Source of the DNA: Sandaracinaceae bacterium
GTDB lineage: Bacteria; Myxococcota_A; Polyangia; Polyangiales; Houyiibacteriaceae
Direction: 5' to 3'
NCBI GenBank assembly: GCA_020633055.1
Contig: JACKEJ010000014.1
Coordinates: forward strand, 124,001-188,000
Length of the DNA: 64,000 nt
Under the pieces are notes generated by a model that had not been told where the DNA came from, searched no databases, and worked only from the letters and a program-made list of their open reading frames with translations. Of the stretch, positions 45,601-54,065 are shown one piece after another (positions within the stretch are counted from its first letter, which is position 1; each line of letters starts with the position of its first letter). The position numbers and the translations under genes were made by a program.

Positions 45601-46459
45601 CGAGCTCGGCCGCTACCTCGAGAGCGACCCCGTTGGCATCGCCGGTGGGCTCAACCTGTACGGCTACTGCAGCGACAGCAACCCGCTGCGCGATGTGGAC
45701 CTCCGTGGGCTCACCAAGCGCTGCCCGCGCCAGCGCAGTGAGGACGGTGCCGCGGAGGAAGGTGCGGATGCAGAGAGCGCTACACAGCGGCGAGAGACGC
45801 TGCGGCAGGTAATCGAAGACATGGGCCTGGACCGAAGCCGTCGAGACGATCGAGCAGTCATCGACATGATGCTCGAAGGCACCGGCATGTCCCGAGCGGA
45901 TCTCGACGTGACCCCACGCCGTGAGCATGGCGATTCAAGAGCGCTCGGAACCGAGATACGCGATCGGGAACGCACATCTGATCCAACCTACGAACACCCT
46001 CCCGACCACGCGGCCCACCACGTCATCCCCGCAAGCGTCGACCGCGACCACCCGATGACCCGCCGAGCACGGGACGAAGGAATCCGGGGCAGACCGCGCG
46101 CGGCAGGTGACGCTACCCCGCAGCGGGACGGTGTCGACAGGGCGAATAACGGAATCATGCTGCCCAGTGAGGCGGCGTCCCCGGCAGCGCGCTCCGAACT
46201 ACCAACCCATACCAGAGGTGGGAGCCGCGATCATCCAGCTTACAACAGGCGCGTCCGCGAGGCGATGGATCGGCGGATGGAGCAATTACCAGGATATGAT
46301 ACATACCCTGACGGAACCCCAGACCTTCGAGGGGTCGACCGCGCTGACCTTGATGCAGCGATCACAGACGTCGAGAATGACCTGCGTGGCATTATTCAGG
46401 ACTCGGGTGGTCAACACTTGGACGACGTGACAGCGATCGATGATCTTTACAACGACTAA
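42638..46459 (+). CDS. Rhs effector 1, full length, with AHH-type nuclease toxin tail
   Basis: 1,273 residues. N-terminal GDPVDVITGEM plug, then many YD repeats forming the Rhs cage (residues about 100-960; e.g. YRYDGTGNTERFTDFDGG, YTYDAQHRLAEV), then the hallmark core end YYSPELGRYLESDPVGIAGGLNLYGY...NPLRDVDLRGL (to residue 1025), where Rhs proteins self-cleave. The variable tail (1026-1273) contains DHAAHHVIPAS (AHH at about 1126-1128), then NNGIMLPS and HPAYN downstream, the pattern of AHH/HNH-like treble-clef nuclease toxins. It should degrade nucleic acid in a target cell. The tail codons are clearly less G+C-rich than the core. PAAR is on the preceding gene, unlike single-chain PAAR-Rhs. 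Confidence 0.92.
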   Translation: MSAPSNKPGCASLGPSWVGDPVDVITGEMRDEATEFRLRGPVPFAWVRHLSTAWVLEQRQNGWGHRHAFDRCLRFDLDGVRYERPDGPTVEFHVLSQVGARDARQGHVLERVGEDLYQVRKVGEPIYELRRAFGRKRREAKLVRMVDGLHEAHFDYDGQERLVGVVDYAHRTLRVEYTREGLLRAIVWLRPEGQVTCVEYEYDRHGFLLGGRDAYGKAFRYDYDDAGRVVRKVNRRGVAFEYVYDDAGRCVRARGEHGEVGITLAYRPEARETTVTHESTDAQWMYRYEPEGTLREIEAPDGGIHTFVLADDGHVVAEVDASGQVWPYARDGAGRAYGKRDGYGYLRPLDAEPHRVAPALAHRMAETALGWEHGGLEAPGFEVPWATSLPPQLPLEARQALVGAEHTGVEREVRDDFDTLVRVEKSMSGQEVRRTYRYDGTGNTERFTDFDGGTWQYVYREWTQHVEEVDPLGGVTQLEHTPWDRLTRVVDPGGTESAYTYDAQHRLAEVHRHGRMRERYVYDPIGRLIEKQGPEGSALVRYKRGPGSVLMKREGHDGTCEVFERDAHGRKTSATNAQAACTFAHTYGGLRTADLRADEGVRTRFLGREALEVETLGVRVRYLRPQADTLLVVDPTDRVHRVQRLGAGIVRRELASGTTEVSQHDGRGRCWGKTSYWDSGSKRPWTRKFWRSGEGDLLAREDSLRGTSRYTYDAAHRLTSVTDADGRQGEYAHDAAGNLRKKPGLADAHVGGRDDGLVQVDRGNRLYRANGDRFDYDTRDHVRARHGAWGKLGYEHDALDRLRRITFAAAEAGETYPPGHPAYGLELHRYGAPETVWEADYDPLGRRTETRVYGAPDATGERACARSRFWWDRDRLAAEEGPDGALRVYVYADVEALVPFMWVDYASREEASERPQDGERYYVFTDHRGCPERVEDDGGEVVWEATIHPYGECEVHVGADFHQPLRFPGHYHDAATGLHYNRFRYYSPELGRYLESDPVGIAGGLNLYGYCSDSNPLRDVDLRGLTKRCPRQRSEDGAAEEGADAESATQRRETLRQVIEDMGLDRSRRDDRAVIDMMLEGTGMSRADLDVTPRREHGDSRALGTEIRDRERTSDPTYEHPPDHAAHHVIPASVDRDHPMTRRARDEGIRGRPRAAGDATPQRDGVDRANNGIMLPSEAASPAARSELPTHTRGGSRDHPAYNRRVREAMDRRMEQLPGYDTYPDGTPDLRGVDRADLDAAITDVENDLRGIIQDSGGQHLDDVTAIDDLYND

Positions 46460-46477
46460 CGTGATGGAAACCGCGAC

Positions 46478-47959
46478 ATGCCGATAATGTATCCACTTCG
46501 ACTCGAGACGAACCGCTTTGCCGATGCAGCCGAAGTGTACGACGCCGTCTTTCTCGGCAAACATCGACTCGATGGCAGTCCTCTGGAGTACGCAGCGAAC
46601 TTCAGTACTGCACTGCGCACCGACTTTATTCATACACCAGAGAATAGAGTCATCGTTTCACGTGACATTGCGGACGCCCTCGCTCAAGTCGGACCCGACG
46701 CTAAACGCACGGACGTGATACTCATAGACTCTGACATCGAAACGCGAAAGCCACGCCACGGTGCGCGGGTCTGCCATGACTTCGTAGCCATTCAGATTCC
46801 AAATCTGACCGACTCTCTCGACTATACGCGCGTCACTGCGACGCCTAAGACCGTTCACACCACAAAGCCGACGCCCGACCCTGTTCTGGCGTGCGACGAC
46901 GACATGCCACCCCTCTTTTACTACGGACGCCGCAAGCTGCATGCGTCTGCGGCGGCGCGGCAGGTGTTCGAGAACGCCCGTGAGGTATCCGTTCTGGCGG
47001 GCTACGGTCGGAGACGGGACGAAGGTCGCACGCAGGAAATGCAGAAGGTGCTCGACACTAACGCTCCCAGCGACGGTCTTTCACTTTCAGATATCTCGCG
47101 AGTGGACGCTCATGGGTTCGACATGCTGTTTTACGCAGCCGAGGTTGGCAATGAAGCCTGGGCAGACGCTCTCATCGCAGCGGGTGCAAACGTCAATCGG
47201 CGCAACGCACGCGGAATGACTCCCTTGATGGTGGCAGCGTATCACGGACATGAACACGTGTTTGACCGGCTCACGAGCGTCGGTGCACAGCTCGAAGCGC
47301 AGGACCATGCCGGTTGGACTTCTGCTCAATGGAGCGCCTATTGCGGCCACGACGACCTCGCGGTCCGACTACGCAAGATCGTCGGCGCGAGCGACGTACC
47401 AGATGTGTTCAGTATTGCTGTCCGGCGTCCGTCGCGAACACTCCTCGCACGATTGGTCGAGACCGGTGAGTATGAAGGTGCGCTTACTTCAGCGTTGGGA
47501 GATGCGCACGAATCCTATCAAGCGGTCATTGGACGGAAAGAAGATTATACGGACATTGCTGCGGATTTGATTCGGTACGGCGCTAGTGTTCAATCTTCAC
47601 TCATTCCATCGAGTGAGTTCTTGCGAATGGCCACGAGTTCGCCGCACCTAGAACTCCTTTCATGGTTGCTCGAGCATGGCGTTCCTGCTGACTCAGCAAG
47701 GCACCATGGAGAGACAGCGCTTGCCCGTCTTGCCGGGTGGCCGCCCGAGCTCTCTGCGAAGGCACACCCGGCCATGGTCCTACTTCTCCAGCATGGTGCC
47801 GACCCGAAGATCTCGGACAAGTACGGGAACTCGCCAATACACAATGCGCAGCGAGTGGTCGAACGAGCAAAGCAGGACCCCTACGCAAGCGCGGTCGAGA
47901 TGGATGCGGCGGAGAGGAACCTTACACTTCTACTAGATCATTCCATAGAATATCTCTAA
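46478..47959 (+). CDS. Ankyrin-repeat immunity candidate for the AHH toxin
   Basis: 493 residues, beginning 18 bases after rhs1. The N-terminal ~170 residues (VIVSRDIADALAQVG, KPRHGARVCHDFVAI, LFYYGRRKLHASAAARQVFENA) resemble DUF1629/Imm11-type immunity domains common in myxobacteria. Residues about 205-485 are ankyrin repeats (MLFYAAEVGNEAWADALIAAGANVNRRNARGMTPLMVAAYHGHE and later LELLSWLLEHGVPADSARHHGETALARLAG, VLLLQHGADPKISDKYGNSPIHNA). Base composition is markedly lower in G+C than the rhs core. Position directly after the toxin tail makes it the probable antitoxin; ankyrin proteins often serve this role. Fusion of two immunity-type modules suggests broad protection (inference). Confidence 0.8.
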   Translation: MPIMYPLRLETNRFADAAEVYDAVFLGKHRLDGSPLEYAANFSTALRTDFIHTPENRVIVSRDIADALAQVGPDAKRTDVILIDSDIETRKPRHGARVCHDFVAIQIPNLTDSLDYTRVTATPKTVHTTKPTPDPVLACDDDMPPLFYYGRRKLHASAAARQVFENAREVSVLAGYGRRRDEGRTQEMQKVLDTNAPSDGLSLSDISRVDAHGFDMLFYAAEVGNEAWADALIAAGANVNRRNARGMTPLMVAAYHGHEHVFDRLTSVGAQLEAQDHAGWTSAQWSAYCGHDDLAVRLRKIVGASDVPDVFSIAVRRPSRTLLARLVETGEYEGALTSALGDAHESYQAVIGRKEDYTDIAADLIRYGASVQSSLIPSSEFLRMATSSPHLELLSWLLEHGVPADSARHHGETALARLAGWPPELSAKAHPAMVLLLQHGADPKISDKYGNSPIHNAQRVVERAKQDPYASAVEMDAAERNLTLLLDHSIEYL

Positions 47960-48031
47960 CTCTCCAACACAACCGGCATGACACGCGCACTTCAAATCGC
48001 TGAAGACTACGGGGTGTGATCCATGGCCCGG

Positions 48032-49639
48032 TCAGGCAGCCAGTTGAAGGGGCTGCGCGCTGGGGTCGGATTCGGATGGCGCTGGCGCTGGCTTGAGTGT
48101 GCGCGTCGCGAAGGCGCCGACGAGTAGCGAGGAGATGTCGTCGTGTCGCCAGAACTCATCCCAGCGACCGCAGAGGCGGAGCATGCGCAGGTTGAAGACG
48201 GCCTGGGAGGTCTCTGGCAGGCAGCGGATGCCCGCCACCTTGAGGCGCGTCTGGCTGCCGGTGCGGTGCAAGGACTCCATGGCGCCGGAGCCGATTTGGT
48301 AGCCGCGCGGGCGCCACTGCTCGTAGTCGATGCGGTCAGCGTTGTGTTCGATCGCGTTGACCAGCCTGTCGTGTTCCTCCTTGGCGCGCTCCGGAACGAC
48401 GCCTTCGGCAATGAGCTTCAGGAGTCGGTCGGCTGCGGGAGCGCGCCTACGTCGACGAGCATGAGGCGCATCGTCGGGAGGCATCGTCGGGTCGTCGATG
48501 GGCGCGGACGGGCGCTTGCGGTGGCCTCGGCGGGGCTTGGGCGTCCTCGGCTTCTTGCCGCGGCTCTTGCCGAAGAGGGCATCCAGCGCGCGTTGATAGA
48601 AGCGCTTGTTGGAAGCCGTGCCCGCCAGGAAGCGCGCGGTGGCGTACTTCGCGAGTGCCTCGAGCAGATGGTAGGCGTCGAGCATCACGACGGCCTTGGG
48701 GAAGAGGGGGACGATGCGCTCCTTGATCCACGGCGCACCGTCCGTCACCAGCACCACCTGCACGTTCAGCCCGTTCGCCATGCGGCCATCCGCTGGCACT
48801 CGGCCTGTGTCGCGGAGCCACTCGAAGGTCTCCTGGACCTTCTCGCAGTCGCCCCACGTGTACTCGCCTCCGAGGTGAACCGTCGCGCCGTTGTGCCGGT
48901 CGATGCACCACACGCGAACGCCGTTGGCCATCTTCCACTGCGCGTCCCAGGTGTCGTCCACGTAGCTGCGCAGCGCGTGCGCGTCGGTCGACGCGTACAG
49001 CAGTGGCCGGCCCGTCTTCGGGTCGCGCGTCGCACGGGTCAGCAGCAGCTCCTCGATGTCCTCCGCCGTTCGGTACGTCCACTCTCGGCTCACCAGGGCG
49101 CCCACCGTCACCATGTGGCGCGCGATGGTCGTGTCCTCGCGACACGCCGCGCCGTGCGTGAAGAACGACAGCGCCTCCTGCGCGTAGCGGAAGGGGTGAT
49201 CGCTTCCGAGTCGGCTCTCCCACTCCAGCAGCAGCTCCGACGAGCGACAGTGCTTGAACAAGGGCAGCACTACCGCCTTGGCGGGTGTGTGGGTCACCGT
49301 CGCCGCCGCGCTTCGGTCTCGGTACGCGAACCACGGGAACGTTACTGGACCCAGCGTCGTGCTCAACGTGCCGTGGTAGTCGCGGTCGAGCCGCAACGTG
49401 ACCTGCTTCGCGTCGAGACCGCGCTCCTCGACGTCTCGCTCCGTCGCGCGAGCACACATGCGGCTCAGCCCCGCAGACATCAGCGAGCGTCCGAACTCGA
49501 TAGAGGTCTTCCACACGTGCTCTTCGAGCGCGCGGGCCGTAGCGCCGTCGTCCACCGCGCGGAGCATCGTCACAAGAGCTTGCTGGACAGCGGCGGTGGC
49601 CTCCTCCTTGACCGCCTGATCTTCCGGAGCGTACAACAT
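48032..49639 (-). CDS. ISKra4-like (UPF0236-type) transposase
   Basis: 535 residues from the ATG at 49639; an in-frame ATG at 49702 could add 21. Recognisable segments: LVTDGAPWIKERIVPLFPKAVVMLDAYHLLEAL (catalytic Asp residues of the DDE core), a basic RRGHRKRP insertion, and the family C-terminus YQIGSGAMESLHRTGSQTRLK...GIRC, followed by NLRMLRLCGRWDEFW. It sits antisense between the two immunity candidates of cassette 1. I could not find convincing terminal inverted repeats or target duplications in 47960-48031 or 49640-49750, so the element borders are unknown. The reading frame is intact. Confidence 0.85.
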   Translation of the reverse strand: MLYAPEDQAVKEEATAAVQQALVTMLRAVDDGATARALEEHVWKTSIEFGRSLMSAGLSRMCARATERDVEERGLDAKQVTLRLDRDYHGTLSTTLGPVTFPWFAYRDRSAAATVTHTPAKAVVLPLFKHCRSSELLLEWESRLGSDHPFRYAQEALSFFTHGAACREDTTIARHMVTVGALVSREWTYRTAEDIEELLLTRATRDPKTGRPLLYASTDAHALRSYVDDTWDAQWKMANGVRVWCIDRHNGATVHLGGEYTWGDCEKVQETFEWLRDTGRVPADGRMANGLNVQVVLVTDGAPWIKERIVPLFPKAVVMLDAYHLLEALAKYATARFLAGTASNKRFYQRALDALFGKSRGKKPRTPKPRRGHRKRPSAPIDDPTMPPDDAPHARRRRRAPAADRLLKLIAEGVVPERAKEEHDRLVNAIEHNADRIDYEQWRPRGYQIGSGAMESLHRTGSQTRLKVAGIRCLPETSQAVFNLRMLRLCGRWDEFWRHDDISSLLVGAFATRTLKPAPAPSESDPSAQPLQLAA

Positions 49640-49750
49640 CGGCTGGTGGCGCCTTCTGAGGCGTGGTGCCTCGGTGGGGTTACGAACGCCACCTCCTACC
49701 AACTCCCCCCGGTCACGTCGATCCCCTCAGACGGCCTCCGTGACCGGGTC

Positions 49751-50836
49751 ATGAATCACGCCCAAGACTACGTCCGCGCTATCGCGAATGGTGACAAAAC
49801 GACAGCAACTTCGCTTCTATACCGCAGTTCCCTGGAGAATCACCCGCTTTTGGCGGGGGCACAGTTGGAGAAGCGTCGGAAGATCGTTGGGGTGACTTGG
49901 CAAGACCGTGCGGAGCGTCTCGAGCAGGAGTTCGCAGAGGAGAGCGCGTTCTGGTCGCACGCTCGAATCGTCGATTCCACGACTAGGGTGGTAGAGCCTG
50001 GCGCCAGCGAAGAAGCCTACTTCCTCATCGAGCATCCTTCGACATCGGAGCCCGAATGGCGATGCATCGTCATGCGCATGGGCGATTCGGAGTGGCAGGT
50101 CGATGAGAAACAACGCACTCACACGGGGCGTATCGTTGCGTACATACCCGATGCTCCCTGTCTCTTCTCGGACGCCTGGTTGAAGGCGTATGAGGATTTG
50201 TTCTCAGGTCGCGCAGAGTCACGTGAACCTTCGGAGCTCGTGGTTCCGGTACGCGTATTTGCAAAGGAGCACGAGAGAGAGGTGCGTTTGTGCAACTACT
50301 CTGTGCTGAGTAACGAAGCGCGAGTGGTCGTGGAGAATCATGTTTCCGTTCTGGAGGTCGCGACGTCGCTGAACAAAGACGTTGGCGTTCGGCTGGCACA
50401 GATCGCAGCATTTGGCAGAGTTCTGCTTACGTTTGCGGAGTTGGGTGCTCCCGTGGTCTATCTTCCGACCACCAACGTGATGGTCGAGAGCGCCCAACTC
50501 CGTTGTTTTCTCGCGCGACGCGACGCGGCGGCGGACGAGTTGGGTGCCGTGTGGGTGTCGTTTCAGAACGACGGCGAGCAGTACTATACTCGTGGCATGA
50601 GCATATTCGGATTCTCCGAGATTGAAGTTCCGATCGAGGACGACTTGGAAGGCGCTCGTGATCTTTGCGCGAACATCGCGATCTACTGTCTTCAATCAAT
50701 GACAGGCGTTCGGCCAGGCGACACGCTCGGGTCCTCGGGTGGACCTACGCTATGCGCACGGCACGGTCGTCGAGGGCCGAGCGACAACGAAACATATGGG
50801 ATTCACGGGTCTGTTCGCATTGAACGAAGTCGTTAG
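49751..50836 (+). CDS. Immunity candidate, DUF4261-like
   Basis: 361 residues from the ATG at 49751. N-terminal part: AQDYVRAIANGDKTTATSLLYRSSL, charged. The C-terminal half has VVYLPTTNVMVESAQLRCFLARRDAAADELGAVWVSFQNDGEQYYTRGMSIFGFSEIEV, resembling DUF4261 proteins, some of which neighbour Rhs toxins. The base composition is less G+C-rich than the rhs cores. It originally would have followed the ankyrin gene and is now separated from it by the IS. The last ~35 residues (after PGDTLGSSGG) look unstructured; another frame from 50739 (DLRYAHGTVVEG) could be the true end if a frameshift exists. Function is inferred from position. Confidence 0.62.
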   Translation: MNHAQDYVRAIANGDKTTATSLLYRSSLENHPLLAGAQLEKRRKIVGVTWQDRAERLEQEFAEESAFWSHARIVDSTTRVVEPGASEEAYFLIEHPSTSEPEWRCIVMRMGDSEWQVDEKQRTHTGRIVAYIPDAPCLFSDAWLKAYEDLFSGRAESREPSELVVPVRVFAKEHEREVRLCNYSVLSNEARVVVENHVSVLEVATSLNKDVGVRLAQIAAFGRVLLTFAELGAPVVYLPTTNVMVESAQLRCFLARRDAAADELGAVWVSFQNDGEQYYTRGMSIFGFSEIEVPIEDDLEGARDLCANIAIYCLQSMTGVRPGDTLGSSGGPTLCARHGRRGPSDNETYGIHGSVRIERSR

Positions 50837-50882
50837 AACACGCGTGAGCGGCGCGGCGGCAACGATGCGATGTCCGCACGAC

Positions 50883-50906
50883 GGTGCGCCGCGTCACAAC
50901 CTCCCC
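50883..50906. repeat. 24-bp cassette-boundary repeat, copy 1
   Basis: ggtgcgccgcgtcacaacctcccc is identical at 50883-50906 and 55171-55194, each time just after the last immunity gene of a cassette and before the next rhs-derived block. Similarity continues weakly beyond it (c.ccaaccgcgca). Confidence 0.7.
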
Positions 50907-51034
50907 ACGCCCCGACCGCGCACTGACCCTGCGTCGCTCGCGCCAGCGCTGCGCTCCCAACGCATGTCGGCCACTGCCCGCTTTGACAACTGAAGAGGTC
51001 TGACGCCGGCCCGTTCCCGCCGACGATCGGGCGG

Positions 51035-54000
51035 ATGCGGGCCCACCTTGTAAACGGGCCGACCTGGTCCGCACCGTTCGCGTGGGACGCCGGCTACATG
51101 ACCCGCAAGGTCAACCGGCGCGGGCACGCCTTCGAGTACGCGTACGACGGCGCCGGGCGTTGCACGCGGGCGCGCGGCGAGCACGGCGAGGTGGCGCTGC
51201 TGCTGACGTACCTGCCCACGAAGCAGTGCACGCTGGTGACGCACGAAGAGAACGGCGCGCAGTGGTGGTACCGGTACGAGCCCACGGGGACGCTGCTGGA
51301 GATTGAAGACCCGTACGGCGGCATCCGGTCGTTCCAGCTCGACGAGCGCGGGCAGCCGGTCGCGGAAGTGGACGCGACCGGACAGGTGTACCCGTACGTG
51401 CGCGACGCGGCGGGTGCGGTGCTCGGCAAGCGCGACCCCACGGGGCACGTGCGCCCGCTGGACGCGGCTCCGCACGAAGTGGCTGCGGCGCTCGAGTACG
51501 AAGGCCCCGAGGTGGCGCTCGAGTGGGAGCACGGCCGGCTGGTGCCGTTGGGCTTCGACGTGCCGTGGTCGGGCTCGTTGCCGCCGCAGGTGCCGGCCGC
51601 GGCGCGGGCCGCGCTGGCGGGGGCGGAGGTGGCGGGGGTCGAGCGGGAAGAGCGCGACGCGTTCGACACGCTGGTGCGCGTGGAGAAGTCGATGGGCGGC
51701 GAGGTGCTGCGGCGCACGTACCGCTACGACGGCACCGGGAACCTCGAGCGCTACACGGACTTCGACGGGGGCACGTGGGAGTACGTGTTCCGGGAGTGGA
51801 CGGCGTGTGTCGAGGCGCACGACCCGCTGGGCGGGGTGACGCGCTTCGAGCGCAGCGGCTGGAACGACCTGCTGGGCGTGGTGGACCCCGGCGGCACCGA
51901 GAGCCGCTACGAGTACGACCTGAAGCGGCGGCTGGTGACGGTGCAGCGCCACGACAAGGTGCGCGAGCGCTACACGTACGACGCGGTGGACCGGCTGAGC
52001 GCGAAGCTGCGTGAGGACGGCACGCCGCTGGTGCAGTACACGCACGGCCCGGGCGCGTTGCTGAAGAAGCGCACCACGTGCGACGGGCAAGAAGAGACGT
52101 TCGAGCACGACGCGCGGGGGTACAAGACGCTCGCCGCGAACGCAGCCGGCGAGTGCCGCTTCGAGCACACGGCGGGGGGCCGTCGCAAGGCGGACCTGCG
52201 CGACGACGAGGGCGTGCGCGTGCGCTTCGCGGGCGAGCGCGTGCTGGGCATCCAGACGCTGGGCGTGGGGGTGCAGTACCACTACCCGAGCGGCGACACC
52301 GTGCTGGTGGTGGACCCGACGGACCGGGTGCACCGCGTGCAGCGGCTGGGCGCGGGCATCGTGCAGCGGGACCTGGCGAGCGGCGTGACGGAGGTCTCGC
52401 AGCACGACGGGCGCGGGCACTGCCTGAGCAAGACGCGCTTCCGCGGTGGGGCGGACCGCGTGGAGCGCCCGTGGACGCGGCGCTTCTGGCGCTCGGGTGA
52501 AGGAGACCTCCGAGCGCGGGAGGACTCGCTGCGCGGGACCACGCGCTACGCATACGACGCGGCGCACCGGCTCGCGACGGTCACGCACGCGGACGGCCGG
52601 GAAGAAGCGTACACGCACGACACAGCCGGCAACCTCCGCCAGAAGCCGGGCCTACGCGACGCGCACGTGGGCGGGCGCGACGACGGGCTGGTGCAGCTCG
52701 ACCGCGGCAACCGGCTGTACCGCGCGAACGGGGACCGGTTCGAGTACGACGAGCGGGACCACGTCCGGTCGCGTTCGGGAACGTGGGGCAAGCTGGTCTA
52801 CGAGCACGACGCGCTCGACCGCTTGCGGCGCATCTCGTTTGCGGCGGCAATGGCGGGGGAAGCGTACCCGCCCGGGCACCCTGCGTACGGGCTGGAGATA
52901 CACCGCTACGGCGCGCCCGAGACGGTGTGGGAGGCGGACTACGACGCGCTCGGCAGGCGCACCGAGGTGCGTGCCTACGGTGTGGGCGCGGATGGCCAGC
53001 GCGTGTGCGAGCGCAGCCGCTTCTGGTGGTACGGGGACAGGCTCGCCGCGGAGGAAGGTCCGACGGGGTCACTGCGTGTGTATGTCTACATCGACGAGCG
53101 CGCGCTGGTGCCGTTCATGGCGGTGGACTACGCGTCGCGCGAAGAAGCCACCGAGCGCCCGGAGGACGGCGAGCGCTACTACTACTTCACCGACCACCGG
53201 GGCTGCCCCGAGCGGGTCGAAGACGACGATGGCGAGGTGGTCTGGGAGGCGACCGTGCATCCGTACGGCGAGTGCGAGGTGCACGTCGGCGCGGACTTCC
53301 ACCAGCCACTGCGCTTTCCGGGGCACTACCACGACGCGACCACGGGCCTGCACTGCAACCGGTTTCGGTACTACTCGCCCGAGCTCGGTCGGTATCTCGA
53401 GAGTGACCCCGTCGGCATCCAGGGCGGGCTCAACCTGTACGGCTACTGCGCCGATGGGAACCCGCTGCGGGACGTGGACCTCCGTGGGCTTGCGTGCCCG
53501 GACGATTGTCCTCCTCAGGCGACGCCGGAGGGGGGCGCGGACAGCGAAGGAACGCTAACGGGTAACCGTCCCGGCGAAGTAGGGGGCTACGGCGAACTCA
53601 CGGACGCACGAGCCAGTACCCGCCGCGGCGACGCGGAAATGGTCGCATTGGACATGGACCACATTCCCTCATTTCGCGCATGTCAGGGCGCGATGGAGGC
53701 TGTGCTCGGACGCCCGCTAGAGCCCCACGAGCTCAACGTTCTCCGTGATCACCTCAGTGCGGTGGCTACCCCGCGAGACGTTCATCGCGGGGACAGTCCG
53801 ACCTACGGAGGGCGCAACCGCAGCCGGGAAGTGCCTGGCGGCGCACGGCTCCACGAGAGCGACTCTGGCGACCTTCGAACGGCGGCAGAGCGAGATCTGG
53901 GCGCTCACCGTGCCGCCATGGTAGAACGTGGTCATTCGACTGATGATGTTGACGCTTCAGTGAATTCACTTCGACAACGAAACGATGACATAGGAACCTA

Positions 54001-54055
54001 CGACATGCCGCGGATGGCTCGCGATCTTGGTTTTATTGAAACGGACGATGACTAG
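51035..54055 (+). CDS. Rhs 2: N-terminally truncated orphan rhs with an unclassified toxin tail
   Basis: 1,006 residues. The first ~16 codons (GPTWSAPFAW) align to the plug of rhs1 but jump directly to DAGYMTRKVNRRG, equivalent to residue ~224 of rhs1, so about 200 residues are deleted. The YD core and the core end (YYSPELGRYLESDPVGIQGGLNLYGY...DVDLRGL, to 53491) are intact. The tail of 187 residues has MVALDMDHIPSFRACQGAM, then DVHRGDSPTYGGRNRSREV and a helical end; the DxDH and HxxxSxTYGGRN pattern suggests a hydrolase or nuclease, but I cannot name the family. No RBS or PAAR gene precedes it, so it is probably silent, a donor cassette for recombination. Confidence 0.8.
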   Translation: MRAHLVNGPTWSAPFAWDAGYMTRKVNRRGHAFEYAYDGAGRCTRARGEHGEVALLLTYLPTKQCTLVTHEENGAQWWYRYEPTGTLLEIEDPYGGIRSFQLDERGQPVAEVDATGQVYPYVRDAAGAVLGKRDPTGHVRPLDAAPHEVAAALEYEGPEVALEWEHGRLVPLGFDVPWSGSLPPQVPAAARAALAGAEVAGVEREERDAFDTLVRVEKSMGGEVLRRTYRYDGTGNLERYTDFDGGTWEYVFREWTACVEAHDPLGGVTRFERSGWNDLLGVVDPGGTESRYEYDLKRRLVTVQRHDKVRERYTYDAVDRLSAKLREDGTPLVQYTHGPGALLKKRTTCDGQEETFEHDARGYKTLAANAAGECRFEHTAGGRRKADLRDDEGVRVRFAGERVLGIQTLGVGVQYHYPSGDTVLVVDPTDRVHRVQRLGAGIVQRDLASGVTEVSQHDGRGHCLSKTRFRGGADRVERPWTRRFWRSGEGDLRAREDSLRGTTRYAYDAAHRLATVTHADGREEAYTHDTAGNLRQKPGLRDAHVGGRDDGLVQLDRGNRLYRANGDRFEYDERDHVRSRSGTWGKLVYEHDALDRLRRISFAAAMAGEAYPPGHPAYGLEIHRYGAPETVWEADYDALGRRTEVRAYGVGADGQRVCERSRFWWYGDRLAAEEGPTGSLRVYVYIDERALVPFMAVDYASREEATERPEDGERYYYFTDHRGCPERVEDDDGEVVWEATVHPYGECEVHVGADFHQPLRFPGHYHDATTGLHCNRFRYYSPELGRYLESDPVGIQGGLNLYGYCADGNPLRDVDLRGLACPDDCPPQATPEGGADSEGTLTGNRPGEVGGYGELTDARASTRRGDAEMVALDMDHIPSFRACQGAMEAVLGRPLEPHELNVLRDHLSAVATPRDVHRGDSPTYGGRNRSREVPGGARLHESDSGDLRTAAERDLGAHRAAMVERGHSTDDVDASVNSLRQRNDDIGTYDMPRMARDLGFIETDDD

Positions 54056-54065
54056 GCAGAAACCC

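Noticed and set aside
48143..49750. A plus-strand frame running through the transposase into the DUF4261-like gene
   Set aside because: The part before 49751 is antisense to the ISKra4-like transposase; only the part from the ATG at 49751 looks coding.
47960..49750. Terminal inverted repeats for the ISKra4-like element
   Set aside because: The best candidate (GATCcatg...CCGG near 48020 against GATCgacg...CCGG near 49720) needs a gap and several mismatches, and no target duplication was found.
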